Notes: a model not told the origin generated them from the letters alone. Counted from the stretch's first letter, positions 1-7,975 are shown. The stretch is DNA of 13,025 nucleotides from Clostridia bacterium (GCA_007123515.1 SKKY01000167.1:1-13025), one strand, 5' to 3'. Numbers and translations: made by a program.

Positions 1-790
1 GAATTTCAAAAAAATGATGGACAGTTTTAAAGAAAAAAGTAAGACAATGACGGTTACTGATCTGACAAAGCTAATTCTTGAAGAGACGGGATATTATCAA
101 GAGTTGCAAACGGATAAATCCATCGAATCAACAACAAGACTTGAAAATCTTGAAGAGTTTTTGTCTGTTACAGAAGAGTACGATCAGACAAGTGTGGATG
201 GTAATTTATCAGAATTTTTAGCCGAGACCGCTTTAGTCAGTGATACGGATAATTATCAGGAAGATGATGATGCCGTTGTTATAATGACCATACACAGTGC
301 AAAAGGTCTTGAGTTTCCGATGGTCTTTATCTCAGGACTTGAAGAAAATATTTTCCCGCATAGCCGCAGCATCAATTCTGATAACGCCGAAGATGTGGAA
401 GAAGAACGAAGACTTTGCTATGTTGCAATTACCAGAGCCGAGGAACGCCTCTTTATTACCAGAGCATGGAGAAGAAAAATGTTCGGCCGTGATTCCTATA
501 ATAATCCTTCAAGATTTATCGATGAGATTCCGCGGGAAATCATAAAAAATGATGCGTCAAAGGAAAAACAGGTTAACATGAACCAGGACAGCGTACCGAC
601 CATTGCTCCGATTGGTTCAGACTGCAGTTTCTTAGGTGTAGGTGATCAGGTTGAACATAAAAAATGGGGCGTAGGTTGTATTGTAGCCATGAATGGTGCC
701 GGAGATGATGCAGAAATTAGCATAGCATTCCCGAATCTTGGTATAAAAAAACTAATTTCAAAATATGCACCAATTGTAAAAATTACGTAG
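1..790 (+). CDS. pcrA: ATP-dependent DNA helicase PcrA/UvrD, C-terminal part (5' end outside window)
   Basis: This is the C-terminal end of an SF1A 3'-to-5' DNA helicase acting in nucleotide excision repair, replication restart and removal of RecA or RNA polymerase from DNA. The frame is open from base 2 (Asn-Phe-Lys-Lys before the first Met), so the gene enters from outside the window. Visible are helicase motif V (TIHSAKGLEF, about nt 287-316) and motif VI (EERRLCYVAITRAEERL, about nt 400-450), which form part of the ATP and DNA site in domain 2A. A linker follows, and then a C-terminal Tudor-like module (GDQVEHKKWGVG onward, about nt 640-787), which in PcrA contacts RNA polymerase. The tail and the ligA gene downstream favour PcrA over UvrD or Rep. 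The TAG stop at 788-790 lies 15 nt before the preferred ligA start, so the two genes are probably cotranscribed. Confidence 0.95.
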   Translation, partial: NFKKMMDSFKEKSKTMTVTDLTKLILEETGYYQELQTDKSIESTTRLENLEEFLSVTEEYDQTSVDGNLSEFLAETALVSDTDNYQEDDDAVVIMTIHSAKGLEFPMVFISGLEENIFPHSRSINSDNAEDVEEERRLCYVAITRAEERLFITRAWRRKMFGRDSYNNPSRFIDEIPREIIKNDASKEKQVNMNQDSVPTIAPIGSDCSFLGVGDQVEHKKWGVGCIVAMNGAGDDAEISIAFPNLGIKKLISKYAPIVKIT

Positions 791-791
791 C

Positions 792-797
792 GAGGTG
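792..797 (+). promoter_or_regulatory. Ribosome binding site deciding the ligA start
   Basis: GAGGTG is complementary to the 16S rRNA 3' end and lies 8 nt upstream of TTG 806. It overlaps GTG 797, which rules out normal use of GTG as the start. Confidence 0.7.
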
Positions 798-805
798 TGA
801 TAGAT

Positions 806-2797
806 TTGCTAAAGAGTGAAGCACAGGCAAAAATATCCAGTCTCAGAGAGCTGATTTCTTATCACGATCAGAAATATTATCTGGAGGATTCTCCGGAAAT
901 TACTGATCGTGAATACGATTTGCTTATGCAAGAGCTAATCGCTCTTGAAACAGAATATCCTGAATTCTTGACAGAGGATTCTCCTTCTCAGCGTGTAGGA
1001 GGGGAGCCTCTTTCTAAATTTAACCAGGTAAAACACTATAAGCCTCTTTTGAGTTTGGGTAACGTATTTGGTGAAGATGAATTACGACAGTTTTTTCAGC
1101 GAATTGACAATCAGCTTGGTTCTAGACCTTATGAATTTTCTATTGAACCAAAGATTGACGGACTAAGCATTGTGCTTACCTATAAGGATGGATATTTAAA
1201 AACGGCGGCTACCCGGGGAAACGGAGAAGTTGGCGAAGATGTAACGGAAAATGTTAAAACTATCAGAAATGTACCTTTGAGAATAAAAGAGCCTTTGAAT
1301 ATCATTATTCGCGGAGAGGCCTACATACCTAAAAAATCGTTCGAAAAAATAAACAGGGTACGCGCTGAAAATCAGGAAGACCTTTTTGCAAACCCAAGAA
1401 ATGCAGCAGCAGGCTCATTACGACAACTGGATCCGAAAATTGCAGCCAAAAGAGATTTGCGGATTATTGTTTATGAAGTTATCCATGCAGAAGAAAAGGA
1501 TCTTAAAAGTCATAAAGAAGAGCTGAACTTGTTAATAAATGAAAACTTTGAGACTGTTTCAGCAGTATATAGTGACGATAAAGAAGAAATTATCGAATAT
1601 TGCATGAACTACTATGAAAAACGACATGACTTTCACTATGAAATTGATGGATTAGTGATTAAGCTTATTGATAAAAACCTGCAGGAAGAGTTAGGGGCTA
1701 CCGCTAAAACTCCAAGGTGGGCTGCTGCCTACAAGTTTCCGGCAGAACAGGCAGAAACCAAAGTGATCGGAATCGAGTGGAATGTCGGAAGAAGCGGAGC
1801 GATCACTCCAACGGCTGTTTTAGAACCGGTTAAGGTCTCAGGAAGTGTTGTTAGAAGGGCGATCCTTCATAACGAGGATTACATTACTGAAAAAGACATC
1901 CGAATCGGAGATCGTGTGATCATAGAAAAAGCAGGCGAAATCATTCCTGCGGTTGTCAGAGTGCTTTTTGAAAAAAGAGAGACAGACTTGTTGCCGCCTG
2001 ATTTCCCGGATGCATGTCCGGTGTGTGGCAGCGATGCGGTAAGGCTTCCTGAAGAAGCGGTTATCCGTTGTACCAATACTTTATCTTGTCCGGCTCAAAT
2101 TAAAAGATCACTGGAACATTTTGCTTCAAAAGCAGGGTTGGATATAAAAGGGCTTGGAAGACAGGTGGTTTTTCAGCTTTATGATCAGGGACTTATCAAG
2201 GACATTGCTGATTTGTACTATCTTGAAAAAGATCAGTTGTTATCGCAGGAACGGATGGCAGAGAAATCAGCACAGAATCTCTTAGATGCAATCGAAGACA
2301 GTAAAAACAGAAATTTGTCGCAGTTATTAGCAGCACTAGGGATTCCGCTTGTTGGTCAAAAAGCGGCTAAAATATTAAGCAAAGCCTTTGGCAGCATAGA
2401 CCAGCTTATGAAAGCTTCTGAAGAGGAACTGATTCTTCTTGATGACATAGGTGAAAAAATGGCACGAAGCATTTATACCTTTTTTAATGAGGATCATAAT
2501 CGTGAGATCATAGAAAAACTAAGACAGGCCGGTGTGACAATGAAAGAAGACCTCTCTCCGATTATTGAATCAGACATTACCGGAAAAACATTTGTGATAA
2601 CCGGGACACTTTCATCTTATACTCGGACTGAAGCCCAGGCCTTGATTGAGGCACGTGGAGGAAAAGTAAGTGGCAGTGTCAGTAAAAAAACCGACTATGT
2701 ACTATATGGAGATGAAGCCGGATCTAAACTGGAAAAGGCTCAGAAAATAGGGGTTCCAATAATCACAGAGACGGAGTTTATTGATTTATTAAAATGA
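806..2797 (+). CDS. ligA: NAD+-dependent DNA ligase LigA
   Basis: LigA seals 3'-OH/5'-phosphate nicks using NAD+ and is essential for Okazaki fragment joining. The protein is full length (663 aa from this start). Domains in order: Ia, which binds NMN (YYLEDSPEITDREYDLL); the adenylation domain with KxDG (EPKIDGLSI), whose catalytic Lys is about residue 116; the OB fold; a four-Cys zinc finger (Cys at about 404, 407, 422 and 428); helix-hairpin-helix repeats (LGIPLVGQKAAKIL, LDDIGEKMA); and a C-terminal BRCT domain (about 591-663, starting ITGKTFVITGTL). I chose TTG at 806 over the in-frame GTG at 797. GAGGTG at 792-797 lies 8 nt before TTG but overlaps the GTG, and the TTG start matches the length of the usual LigA N-terminus. 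The alternative adds three residues. No fault is visible in the frame. Confidence 0.97.
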   Translation: MLKSEAQAKISSLRELISYHDQKYYLEDSPEITDREYDLLMQELIALETEYPEFLTEDSPSQRVGGEPLSKFNQVKHYKPLLSLGNVFGEDELRQFFQRIDNQLGSRPYEFSIEPKIDGLSIVLTYKDGYLKTAATRGNGEVGEDVTENVKTIRNVPLRIKEPLNIIIRGEAYIPKKSFEKINRVRAENQEDLFANPRNAAAGSLRQLDPKIAAKRDLRIIVYEVIHAEEKDLKSHKEELNLLINENFETVSAVYSDDKEEIIEYCMNYYEKRHDFHYEIDGLVIKLIDKNLQEELGATAKTPRWAAAYKFPAEQAETKVIGIEWNVGRSGAITPTAVLEPVKVSGSVVRRAILHNEDYITEKDIRIGDRVIIEKAGEIIPAVVRVLFEKRETDLLPPDFPDACPVCGSDAVRLPEEAVIRCTNTLSCPAQIKRSLEHFASKAGLDIKGLGRQVVFQLYDQGLIKDIADLYYLEKDQLLSQERMAEKSAQNLLDAIEDSKNRNLSQLLAALGIPLVGQKAAKILSKAFGSIDQLMKASEEELILLDDIGEKMARSIYTFFNEDHNREIIEKLRQAGVTMKEDLSPIIESDITGKTFVITGTLSSYTRTEAQALIEARGGKVSGSVSKKTDYVLYGDEAGSKLEKAQKIGVPIITETEFIDLLK

Positions 2798-2853
2798 TAC
2801 AGTTACAATTGATTTATTGTTTTGTGACATGATTAAACAAGGGAAGGTGACAT

Positions 2854-3138
2854 ATGAAGATAGAATTGAAAGATGTGGAGTATGTAGCGAATCTGGCAAG
2901 GCTTGAATTGAGTGAGCCGGAAAAAGAGGAGCAACTTGAAAAATTAAACAGGATCCTTGATTATATGGAGATACTGGCTAAAGTAGATACCAAGGACACT
3001 GCGCCTCTGGCTCATGTGCTTCCGATCCACAATGTTTTACGTAAAGATGAAGTGCATCAGACGCTTGAAACAGAAAAAACACTGCAGAATGCACCTGAGG
3101 AATCTCAGGGAATGTTCCGTGTTCCTAAAATAGTATAA
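2854..3138 (+). CDS. gatC: Asp-tRNA(Asn)/Glu-tRNA(Gln) amidotransferase subunit C
   Basis: GatC is the small stabilising subunit of the GatCAB amidotransferase. It wraps between GatA and GatB and has no catalytic residues. The 94-aa length is normal for the family. The sequence shows the typical helical N-terminus (VEYVANLARLELSEPEKE), the middle helix (LNRILDYMEILAKVDT) and the extended tail with PLAHVLPIHNVLRKDE, ending in the usual FRVPKIV. The start is ATG 2854, preceded by GGGAAGGTG at 2841-2849. A gap of 56 nt separates it from ligA, with no convincing terminator or promoter. The gatA start is 13 nt downstream. GatC precedes GatA and GatB, as is common in Bacillota. Confidence 0.95.
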   Translation: MKIELKDVEYVANLARLELSEPEKEEQLEKLNRILDYMEILAKVDTKDTAPLAHVLPIHNVLRKDEVHQTLETEKTLQNAPEESQGMFRVPKIV

Positions 3139-3143
3139 GGAGG
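3137..3143 (+). promoter_or_regulatory. Strong ribosome binding site supporting the TTG start of gatA
   Basis: AAGGAGG is a near-perfect anti-16S match 8 nt before TTG 3152. It overlaps the stop codon of gatC (TAA, 3136-3138), which would help couple gatC and gatA translation. Confidence 0.8.
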
Positions 3144-3151
3144 CAGCCCGC

Positions 3152-4618
3152 TTGAATTACTTTGAATATAAGATGCATGAAATTATTGATTTACTTGAGA
3201 AAAAAGAAGTTAGTGCTAAAGAGGTGACTGCGTCCATTTACCAGCGAATCGAAGACAAAGATCCTGATGTTCAGGCTTATTTGACTTTAAATAAAGATAA
3301 AGCTCTTCAAAAAGCGATGGAAATCGATGAAAAAAGAGCAAAAAATGAAGCGGTAGGCAAACTTGCAGGTATTCCGATGGCACTTAAAGATAATATGTCA
3401 ACGATGGACCTGTTAACAACCTGTTCCTCGGAGATGCTATATAACTACTTGCCTCCTTATGATGCGACGGTTGTAAAAAAACTAAATGATGCGGATGCGG
3501 TATTATTAGGAAAGTTAAATATGGATGAGTTTGCGATGGGGTCCTCCACGGAAACATCGGCCTTTAAAAAGACAAGGAATCCGTTTAATCTTGATTATGT
3601 TCCGGGAGGCTCAAGTGGCGGATCGGCAGCTGCAGTAGCGGCTGATGAAGCCTTTTTTACACTGGGTTCTGATACTGGTGGTTCAATCAGACAGCCTGCA
3701 GCTTATTGCGGTGTCGTGGGAATGAAGCCGACTTATGGTGCAATATCCCGTTACGGACTAATTGCTTTTGCTTCTTCGTTAGATCAGATCGGACCGTTTA
3801 CCAAAGATGTTACCGACTGTGCTCTTGTAATGAATGCGATCACCGGACACGATGGCAATGATTCCACATCAGCCAATGTTGAATATCCCGATTACACAAA
3901 GGCTCTTGTTAATGATGTAAAAGGCCTTAGAATTGGAATTCCGAAGGAGTATTTTGGCGAAGGTGTTTCGCAGGGTGTCAGAGATAATATTAATGATGCC
4001 ATAAAAAAACTCGAAGAATTAGGCGCTGAAGTTGGGGAGTGTTCGATGCCTAACACAGATTATGCGATGCCTGCCTATTACATTATTGCTACCGCAGAAT
4101 GCAGTTCAAACTTATCTCGCTACGATGGGGTTCGATATGGCCTTCGTTCTGAAGAAAACTCTTTGATGGAGATGTTTTGTAAAACAAGAAACAAAGGTTT
4201 TGGATCGGAAGTAAAAAGCCGGATTATGCTCGGGACCTATGCCTTAAGCGCCGGCTACTATGATGCATACTATCTTAAAGCTCTGAAAGTTAGAAATCTG
4301 GTGAAAAAAGATTTTGATCAGGCTTTTAAACAATTTGATTTGTTACTTACACCAACGGCTCCGGGAACTTCTTTTAAATTCGGGGAAATTTCCGACCCGA
4401 TATCGATGTACCTGCTTGATGTTTGTACCATTCCTGTAAATCTTGCCGGATTACCGGGCATGTCAATCCCTTATGGTACAAGTGAGGGAATGCCTGTCGG
4501 ACTGCAATTAATAGGAAAGCCTTTTGATGAAAGCACATTATTACGGGTAGCCTATACTCTTGAAAAAAATACAGACAAAACCATTTTAAAAGCCGGATTC
4601 AAAGGAGGGGCAGAGTAG
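3152..4618 (+). CDS. gatA: Asp-tRNA(Asn)/Glu-tRNA(Gln) amidotransferase subunit A (amidase)
   Basis: GatA is the glutaminase subunit of GatCAB. It releases ammonia from glutamine, and the ammonia is channelled to GatB to convert misacylated Glu-tRNA(Gln) (and Asp-tRNA(Asn)) to the correct amide form. The 488-aa protein carries the amidase signature region at about residues 151-190. The Ser-cisSer-Lys triad is visible as Lys79 (MALKDN), Ser154 (PGGSSGGS) and Ser178 (SDTGGS), numbering that agrees with the well studied Staphylococcus aureus enzyme. The start is TTG 3152: AAGGAGG at 3137-3143 is placed 8 nt upstream, and no better ATG gives the full N-terminal helix. The TAG stop directly abuts the gatB start, so translation is probably coupled. 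Confidence 0.97.
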   Translation: MNYFEYKMHEIIDLLEKKEVSAKEVTASIYQRIEDKDPDVQAYLTLNKDKALQKAMEIDEKRAKNEAVGKLAGIPMALKDNMSTMDLLTTCSSEMLYNYLPPYDATVVKKLNDADAVLLGKLNMDEFAMGSSTETSAFKKTRNPFNLDYVPGGSSGGSAAAVAADEAFFTLGSDTGGSIRQPAAYCGVVGMKPTYGAISRYGLIAFASSLDQIGPFTKDVTDCALVMNAITGHDGNDSTSANVEYPDYTKALVNDVKGLRIGIPKEYFGEGVSQGVRDNINDAIKKLEELGAEVGECSMPNTDYAMPAYYIIATAECSSNLSRYDGVRYGLRSEENSLMEMFCKTRNKGFGSEVKSRIMLGTYALSAGYYDAYYLKALKVRNLVKKDFDQAFKQFDLLLTPTAPGTSFKFGEISDPISMYLLDVCTIPVNLAGLPGMSIPYGTSEGMPVGLQLIGKPFDESTLLRVAYTLEKNTDKTILKAGFKGGAE

Positions 4619-6058
4619 ATGAATTATGAAGTAGTCATTGGTCTTGAAGTGCACGTTGAACTTAAGACAAACACTAAAATTTTCTGCAGTTGTCCTAATG
4701 AGTTTGGAATGGCTCCTAATACCAATGTTTGTCCGAGGTGCCTTGGCCTTCCGGGCACATTGCCGGTGTTAAATGAAAAGGCTCTCGAATATGCTGTTTT
4801 AGCAGGATTGGCTCTTAATTGTGACATTGCCGAATTTAGTAAATTTGACAGGAAAAATTATTTCTATCCGGATCTGACTAAGGCCTATCAGATTTCACAA
4901 TTTGACTTGCCGGTTTGTGAGCATGGTTATCTGGATATTGAAACAGACGGCAAATCCAAAAGAGTCGGGGTCACAAGAATCCACCTGGAAGAAGATGCAG
5001 GAAAGCTGGTTCATGAAGGTGATACCATCTCCCTTTCTAATGCTTCTCTGGTTGATTATAACCGTGCCGGCGTGCCCCTTATAGAGATTGTATCAGAGCC
5101 TGACATGCGTTCTGCAGACGAAGCCAGAGCCTACTTAGAAAAGCTCAAAGCCTATATAGAATATACCGGGGTCTCAGATGTGAAGATGGAGCAAGGATCT
5201 CTGCGCTGTGATGCCAATGTTTCAATAAGACCTTTCGGGCAAGAGGAATTTGGAACTAGAGCGGAAGTTAAAAACCTGAATTCTTTTAAAGCGGTCCAGA
5301 AAGCCATTGAGTATGAAGTGGAAAGACAAATCGAGCTTATTGAAGACGGTGGCAGAGTGGTTCAGGAAACCAGAACATGGGATGATAACCAGGGGATGAC
5401 ATTTAGTCTCAGAGGAAAAGAAGAGGCTAATGATTATCGCTATTTCCCGGATCCGGATCTGACGCCACTGATTATTTCAAAAGACTATGTTGAAGCATTA
5501 CGTAACACATTGCCGGAATTACCTGATGTGAAAAAAGAGAGAATCATTAATGATTTTGGTTTGCAGGAATATGATGCCGGAGTGATTACCAGTTCCAGGG
5601 GATTAGCTTTATTTTTTGATAAGACCGTGGAACTATATAATGAACCGAAAAAAGTCTGTAATTGGCTGATGGTTGAATTTTGCAGATTATTAAATACCGA
5701 ATCAACGGAGATTGAAGACAGCCTTGTATCACCAGAGAATTTGGCACAGTTACTTAGGCTTGTGGAAGAAGGGGCAATCAGCGGAAAGATAGCTAAAACC
5801 GTATTTGAAGATATGTTCCATACTGGTAAAGATCCCGAAAGTATCGTTAAGGAAAAAGGTTTGGTTCAGATTTCAGATGAAGGCGCCTTGGATTCGATTA
5901 TTGATCAGGTCATTGCTCAAAATCCTAAATCTGTTGAAGATTTTAAGTCCGGGAAAAAACAGGCCATAGGCTTTTTAGTAGGGCAGATAATGAAAGAAAC
6001 GAAGGGTCAGGCTAATCCTGGTCTGGTTAACAAAATGCTGACTGAGAAAATGAGTTAA
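4619..6058 (+). CDS. gatB: Asp-tRNA(Asn)/Glu-tRNA(Gln) amidotransferase subunit B
   Basis: GatB binds the misacylated tRNA, phosphorylates the Glu or Asp side chain with ATP, and amidates it with ammonia from GatA. The 479-aa length is normal. The N-terminal cradle domain shows GLEVHVEL (8-15), a four-Cys zinc site (Cys23, Cys25, Cys38, Cys41), the kinase/amidation site segment RIHLEEDAGK (120-129), and EQGSLRCDANVS (191-202). The C-terminal helical and tail (YqeY-like) domain, which reads the tRNA, ends in KETKGQANPGLVNKML. ATG 4619 follows the gatA stop with no gap, and its Shine-Dalgarno site (GGAGGGG, about 4604-4610) lies inside gatA. The presence of GatCAB implies that the organism makes Gln-tRNA and/or Asn-tRNA by the indirect transamidation route. 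Confidence 0.97.
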   Translation: MNYEVVIGLEVHVELKTNTKIFCSCPNEFGMAPNTNVCPRCLGLPGTLPVLNEKALEYAVLAGLALNCDIAEFSKFDRKNYFYPDLTKAYQISQFDLPVCEHGYLDIETDGKSKRVGVTRIHLEEDAGKLVHEGDTISLSNASLVDYNRAGVPLIEIVSEPDMRSADEARAYLEKLKAYIEYTGVSDVKMEQGSLRCDANVSIRPFGQEEFGTRAEVKNLNSFKAVQKAIEYEVERQIELIEDGGRVVQETRTWDDNQGMTFSLRGKEEANDYRYFPDPDLTPLIISKDYVEALRNTLPELPDVKKERIINDFGLQEYDAGVITSSRGLALFFDKTVELYNEPKKVCNWLMVEFCRLLNTESTEIEDSLVSPENLAQLLRLVEEGAISGKIAKTVFEDMFHTGKDPESIVKEKGLVQISDEGALDSIIDQVIAQNPKSVEDFKSGKKQAIGFLVGQIMKETKGQANPGLVNKMLTEKMS

Positions 6059-6061
6059 TCG

Positions 6062-6784
6062 ATGTACGATCAGGAGGAAAAAAAAGTTCCCTGGAGTATT
6101 ACTGAAGCACTTTTTATCTTTGTTATCTTTATGGCTATTGCTTTTCTGGCCTCTGAAATCAGGTTTACGATAGAATATGTGCTAAATATTTTCTCCATTG
6201 AACTTAGTATTTTTGGGTTTTTTGTGTTTTTTAGTCTGATTCAGTTTTTAATATTCATTTTGTATATTTATTATATTGTAGTTATAAAATACAAATGCAG
6301 TCTTTCTGTTTTTAACCCTGTAAATTATAGCTTTTCTGAGTTAGTAAAATATGGCTTATTAAGCAGTTTGCTGGTTTTCGGAGCCACTTTTTTTGCTGCG
6401 TTGGTGATGTTTTTTCTGTTTCCGGAGTCAGCAGAGCCGCAAGCGATCGTTGATTTCCTCGTATTTGCCGAATCAAACAAAGAAATGATTCTGGTTGTTA
6501 TTGTGACGGTCTTTTTTGCACCTGTCAGTGAAGAATTGTTTTTTAGAGGCTTTCTGTATAAGGCGCTTAGAAACAGATTGCCGGTCGGATTGGCTATAGC
6601 GATCTCATCTGTGATTTTTGGAGCCGTGCATTTTGATTTATATCGATTTGTTCCTTTGTTTGTTGCCGGAGTGGTTTTAGGACATCTATACGAAAAATAT
6701 AAAAATCTTTGGATTCCGATTGTGGCTCACGGAGTCTGGAACGGGATTATGACAATGGCATTATTTGCTTCGATGGGGAGTTAA
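6062..6784 (+). CDS. CPBP family intramembrane metalloprotease (CAAX protease/Abi type)
   Basis: This 240-aa integral membrane protein has about seven hydrophobic segments (roughly 13-32, 48-75, 96-120, 141-155, 172-190, 195-208, 217-236). It carries the defining CPBP motifs: EExxxR at Glu157-Glu158...Arg162 (SEELFFRG), FxxxH ending at His190 (FGAVH), and HxxxN at His223...Asn227 (AHGVWN). In the family, the glutamates and histidines form the active site inside the membrane. Bacterial members process peptides or take part in protein secretion, immunity or sporulation, but the substrate here cannot be told. The ATG is 3 nt after the gatB stop and has no obvious Shine-Dalgarno site, so it may rely on coupling with gatB. 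The next gene starts 1 nt after its stop. Confidence 0.88.
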   Translation: MYDQEEKKVPWSITEALFIFVIFMAIAFLASEIRFTIEYVLNIFSIELSIFGFFVFFSLIQFLIFILYIYYIVVIKYKCSLSVFNPVNYSFSELVKYGLLSSLLVFGATFFAALVMFFLFPESAEPQAIVDFLVFAESNKEMILVVIVTVFFAPVSEELFFRGFLYKALRNRLPVGLAIAISSVIFGAVHFDLYRFVPLFVAGVVLGHLYEKYKNLWIPIVAHGVWNGIMTMALFASMGS

Positions 6785-6785
6785 T

Positions 6786-7628
6786 ATGGATAAGGTGAAA
6801 ATAGTTCTTTCGACGTTGACAATATTTCTCTTATCATTTCTAATCGCTTTTTTTGTTCTGCAGTATGCTAAACAAAGCGGAAGAGATGATTTTTTTCGTG
6901 CGGCCAGACCTTATGAAGTGGTTATAAAAAATGCGCGGATTATCGATGGAACGGGTAGTGGAATTTTCGATGCTCATATCGGAATTAAAGACGGAAAAAT
7001 TATTACCGTTAGCAGGAATCTTAATCGTGGAGAAGCCGATATTTTTGATGCAACCGGTTTTACACTAATGCCGGGGATGGTTGATATTCCGGAAGATACC
7101 GGCTGGGTAACCCGGGATTTACCGGGAGCAATGGCCCGTTTTCCTTACGATAGAATTTTTTTTAGTCAGTCTGACGATCCCCTCTTAGCCGGTAGAAGCC
7201 TGAGAGCTGTCTTGCAAGAAGAAATCTACACGGAAGAAGAATTGCGTTCAAGATTTACCTGGGTCGTTATGATCGCTCCGGATGGAGAACTGATGCATAC
7301 CGAAAACACTCTTGTATCATCGGTATATAAAATGAGTGGCTGGAGAGCCGATGCCCTGGAACTTGATACAGGAAAAATTGCACCCGGGTATAGGATTAAT
7401 GCAAAGTTTTACCGGACTAAACGTATTGAGCCTGATGAATTTATCCGGATGCTAAATACAGAAGTGTATCCGGAGGCCGATTTTTTGATCAGAGGTAATG
7501 AGATTACAGATACCATAACAGGCCTTAAGGTTTCTAAAGAAACTTGGTCAGAGATAACAGAAAATCTCTTACATGATGACCCTGAGGTTCAGCCGGACAG
7601 TCAGGAAACAGAAGAAGAGGAAAGGTAA
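6786..7628 (+). CDS. Membrane-anchored, reduced amidohydrolase-like protein lacking the HxH metal motif
   Basis: This 280-aa protein has an N-terminal membrane anchor (about 5-27, short basic start, so the bulk is probably outside). Residues 43-100 resemble the beta-sandwich of N-acyl-D-amino-acid deacylase/dihydroorotase-type amidohydrolases: YEVVIKNARIIDGTGSG, GIKDGKIITV and FDATGFTLMPGMVDI. Where the family has D-I-H-x-H, this protein has VDIPED, so the metal-binding histidines are absent. Residues 179-208 (SVYKMSGWRADAL, DTGKIAPGYRINAKFY) resemble the family's end, where the chain returns to the sandwich. Only about 80 residues lie between these blocks, far too few for a TIM barrel. The tail is acidic (EETEEEE-like). 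I chose ATG 6786 because GGGGAG at 6775-6780 is 5 nt upstream; ATG 6765 inside the previous gene has no such site. It is probably non-catalytic, and its function is unknown. Confidence 0.7.
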   Translation: MDKVKIVLSTLTIFLLSFLIAFFVLQYAKQSGRDDFFRAARPYEVVIKNARIIDGTGSGIFDAHIGIKDGKIITVSRNLNRGEADIFDATGFTLMPGMVDIPEDTGWVTRDLPGAMARFPYDRIFFSQSDDPLLAGRSLRAVLQEEIYTEEELRSRFTWVVMIAPDGELMHTENTLVSSVYKMSGWRADALELDTGKIAPGYRINAKFYRTKRIEPDEFIRMLNTEVYPEADFLIRGNEITDTITGLKVSKETWSEITENLLHDDPEVQPDSQETEEEER

Positions 7629-7635
7629 AAATTCG

Positions 7636-7675
7636 AAACGTTTGCCTTGAAAAATCAGAACAAACGTTTTTTTTT
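7636..7675 (+). terminator. Intrinsic terminator after the pcrA-ligA-gatCAB unit
   Basis: A perfect 9-bp stem (AAACGTTTG at 7636-7644, CAAACGTTT at 7661-7669) with a 16-nt loop runs into nine consecutive T (7667-7675), starting 8 nt after the last stop codon. It marks the end of the upstream transcription unit. Confidence 0.85.
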
Positions 7676-7739
7676 GTTAGGCATGTTCCTTAGGGAAAGA
7701 CATAAGTATGTTGCACGGACCATGGGAATAAAAAAATGT

Positions 7740-7768
7740 TTGCATTTTTGTATAATTTACATTATATT
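7740..7768 (+). promoter_or_regulatory. Candidate sigma-A promoter upstream of the leader
   Basis: TTGCAT (7740-7745) and TATATT (7763-7768) are separated by 17 nt, close to the consensus -35 and -10. The predicted start, around 7775, would give a leader containing the terminator at 7842-7870. A perfect TATAAT at 7751-7756 has no good -35 at the correct distance. The region is very A/T-rich, so chance matches are likely. Confidence 0.45.
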
Positions 7769-7825
7769 GATAAAAAGAATTTAATCAGTTCGCATTTTTT
7801 AATTATGCAAATAAGTGAATAAATA

Positions 7826-7870
7826 TTTAGAACGAGAGTGTTCTGGAATTCATATTTCCAGATTTTTTTT
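7826..7870 (+). terminator. Intrinsic terminator in the leader with an overlapping competing hairpin
   Basis: TCTGGAA (7842-7848) pairs perfectly with TTCCAGA (7856-7862) around a 7-nt loop, followed by eight T (7863-7870). This is a good Rho-independent terminator that lies between genes and about 120 nt before the binding-protein gene. Bases 7826-7833 can instead pair with 7840-7847 (core AGAAC/GTTCT, two G-U pairs, loop GAGAGT). That pairing uses six of the seven bases of the terminator's 5' arm, so the two structures exclude each other. I recognise no known riboswitch or T-box core in the 5' part. It could be an attenuator or the end of an independent small RNA of about 95 nt. Confidence 0.65.
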
Positions 7871-7912
7871 ATGATGTCTATATTATAGCCAAAGGGGGGA
7901 AAAGGATACTTT

Positions 7913-7939
7913 TTGACACCGTAATATTTGCAATAAAAT
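7913..7939 (+). promoter_or_regulatory. Candidate promoter close to the binding-protein gene
   Basis: A perfect TTGACA (7913-7918) is followed 15 nt later by TAAAAT (7934-7939). Both boxes are good but the spacing is shorter than the usual 17. If used, it would start transcription near 7946, downstream of the leader terminator, leaving a 5' UTR of about 40 nt. Confidence 0.4.
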
Positions 7940-7975
7940 AGTCAGGGTCAAAGAGAAGAAATTATACTTAATTAT

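Noticed and set aside
2798..2853. Weak hairpin (ACAAT/ATTGT) and a repeated TTGATTTATT between ligA and gatC as terminator or promoter
   Set aside because: The 5-bp A/T stem with three T is too weak, and no -10 box fits behind TTGATT. The 10-nt repeat is A/T-rich and one copy is inside ligA.
6072..6077. AGGAGG inside the start of the CPBP gene, suggesting a later start
   Set aside because: No ATG, GTG or TTG codon follows at a suitable distance, and the TM prediction and family N-terminus fit ATG 6062.
7700..7711. Short inverted repeat ACATA-AG-TATGT, a possible operator
   Set aside because: Arms of five A/T-rich bases are expected by chance, and it lies outside any convincing promoter position.
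7683..7784. Open frame of 33 codons in the leader (MFLRERHKYV...)
   Set aside because: It has no ribosome binding site, begins just after a terminator T run and runs through the candidate promoter. It resembles no protein I know.
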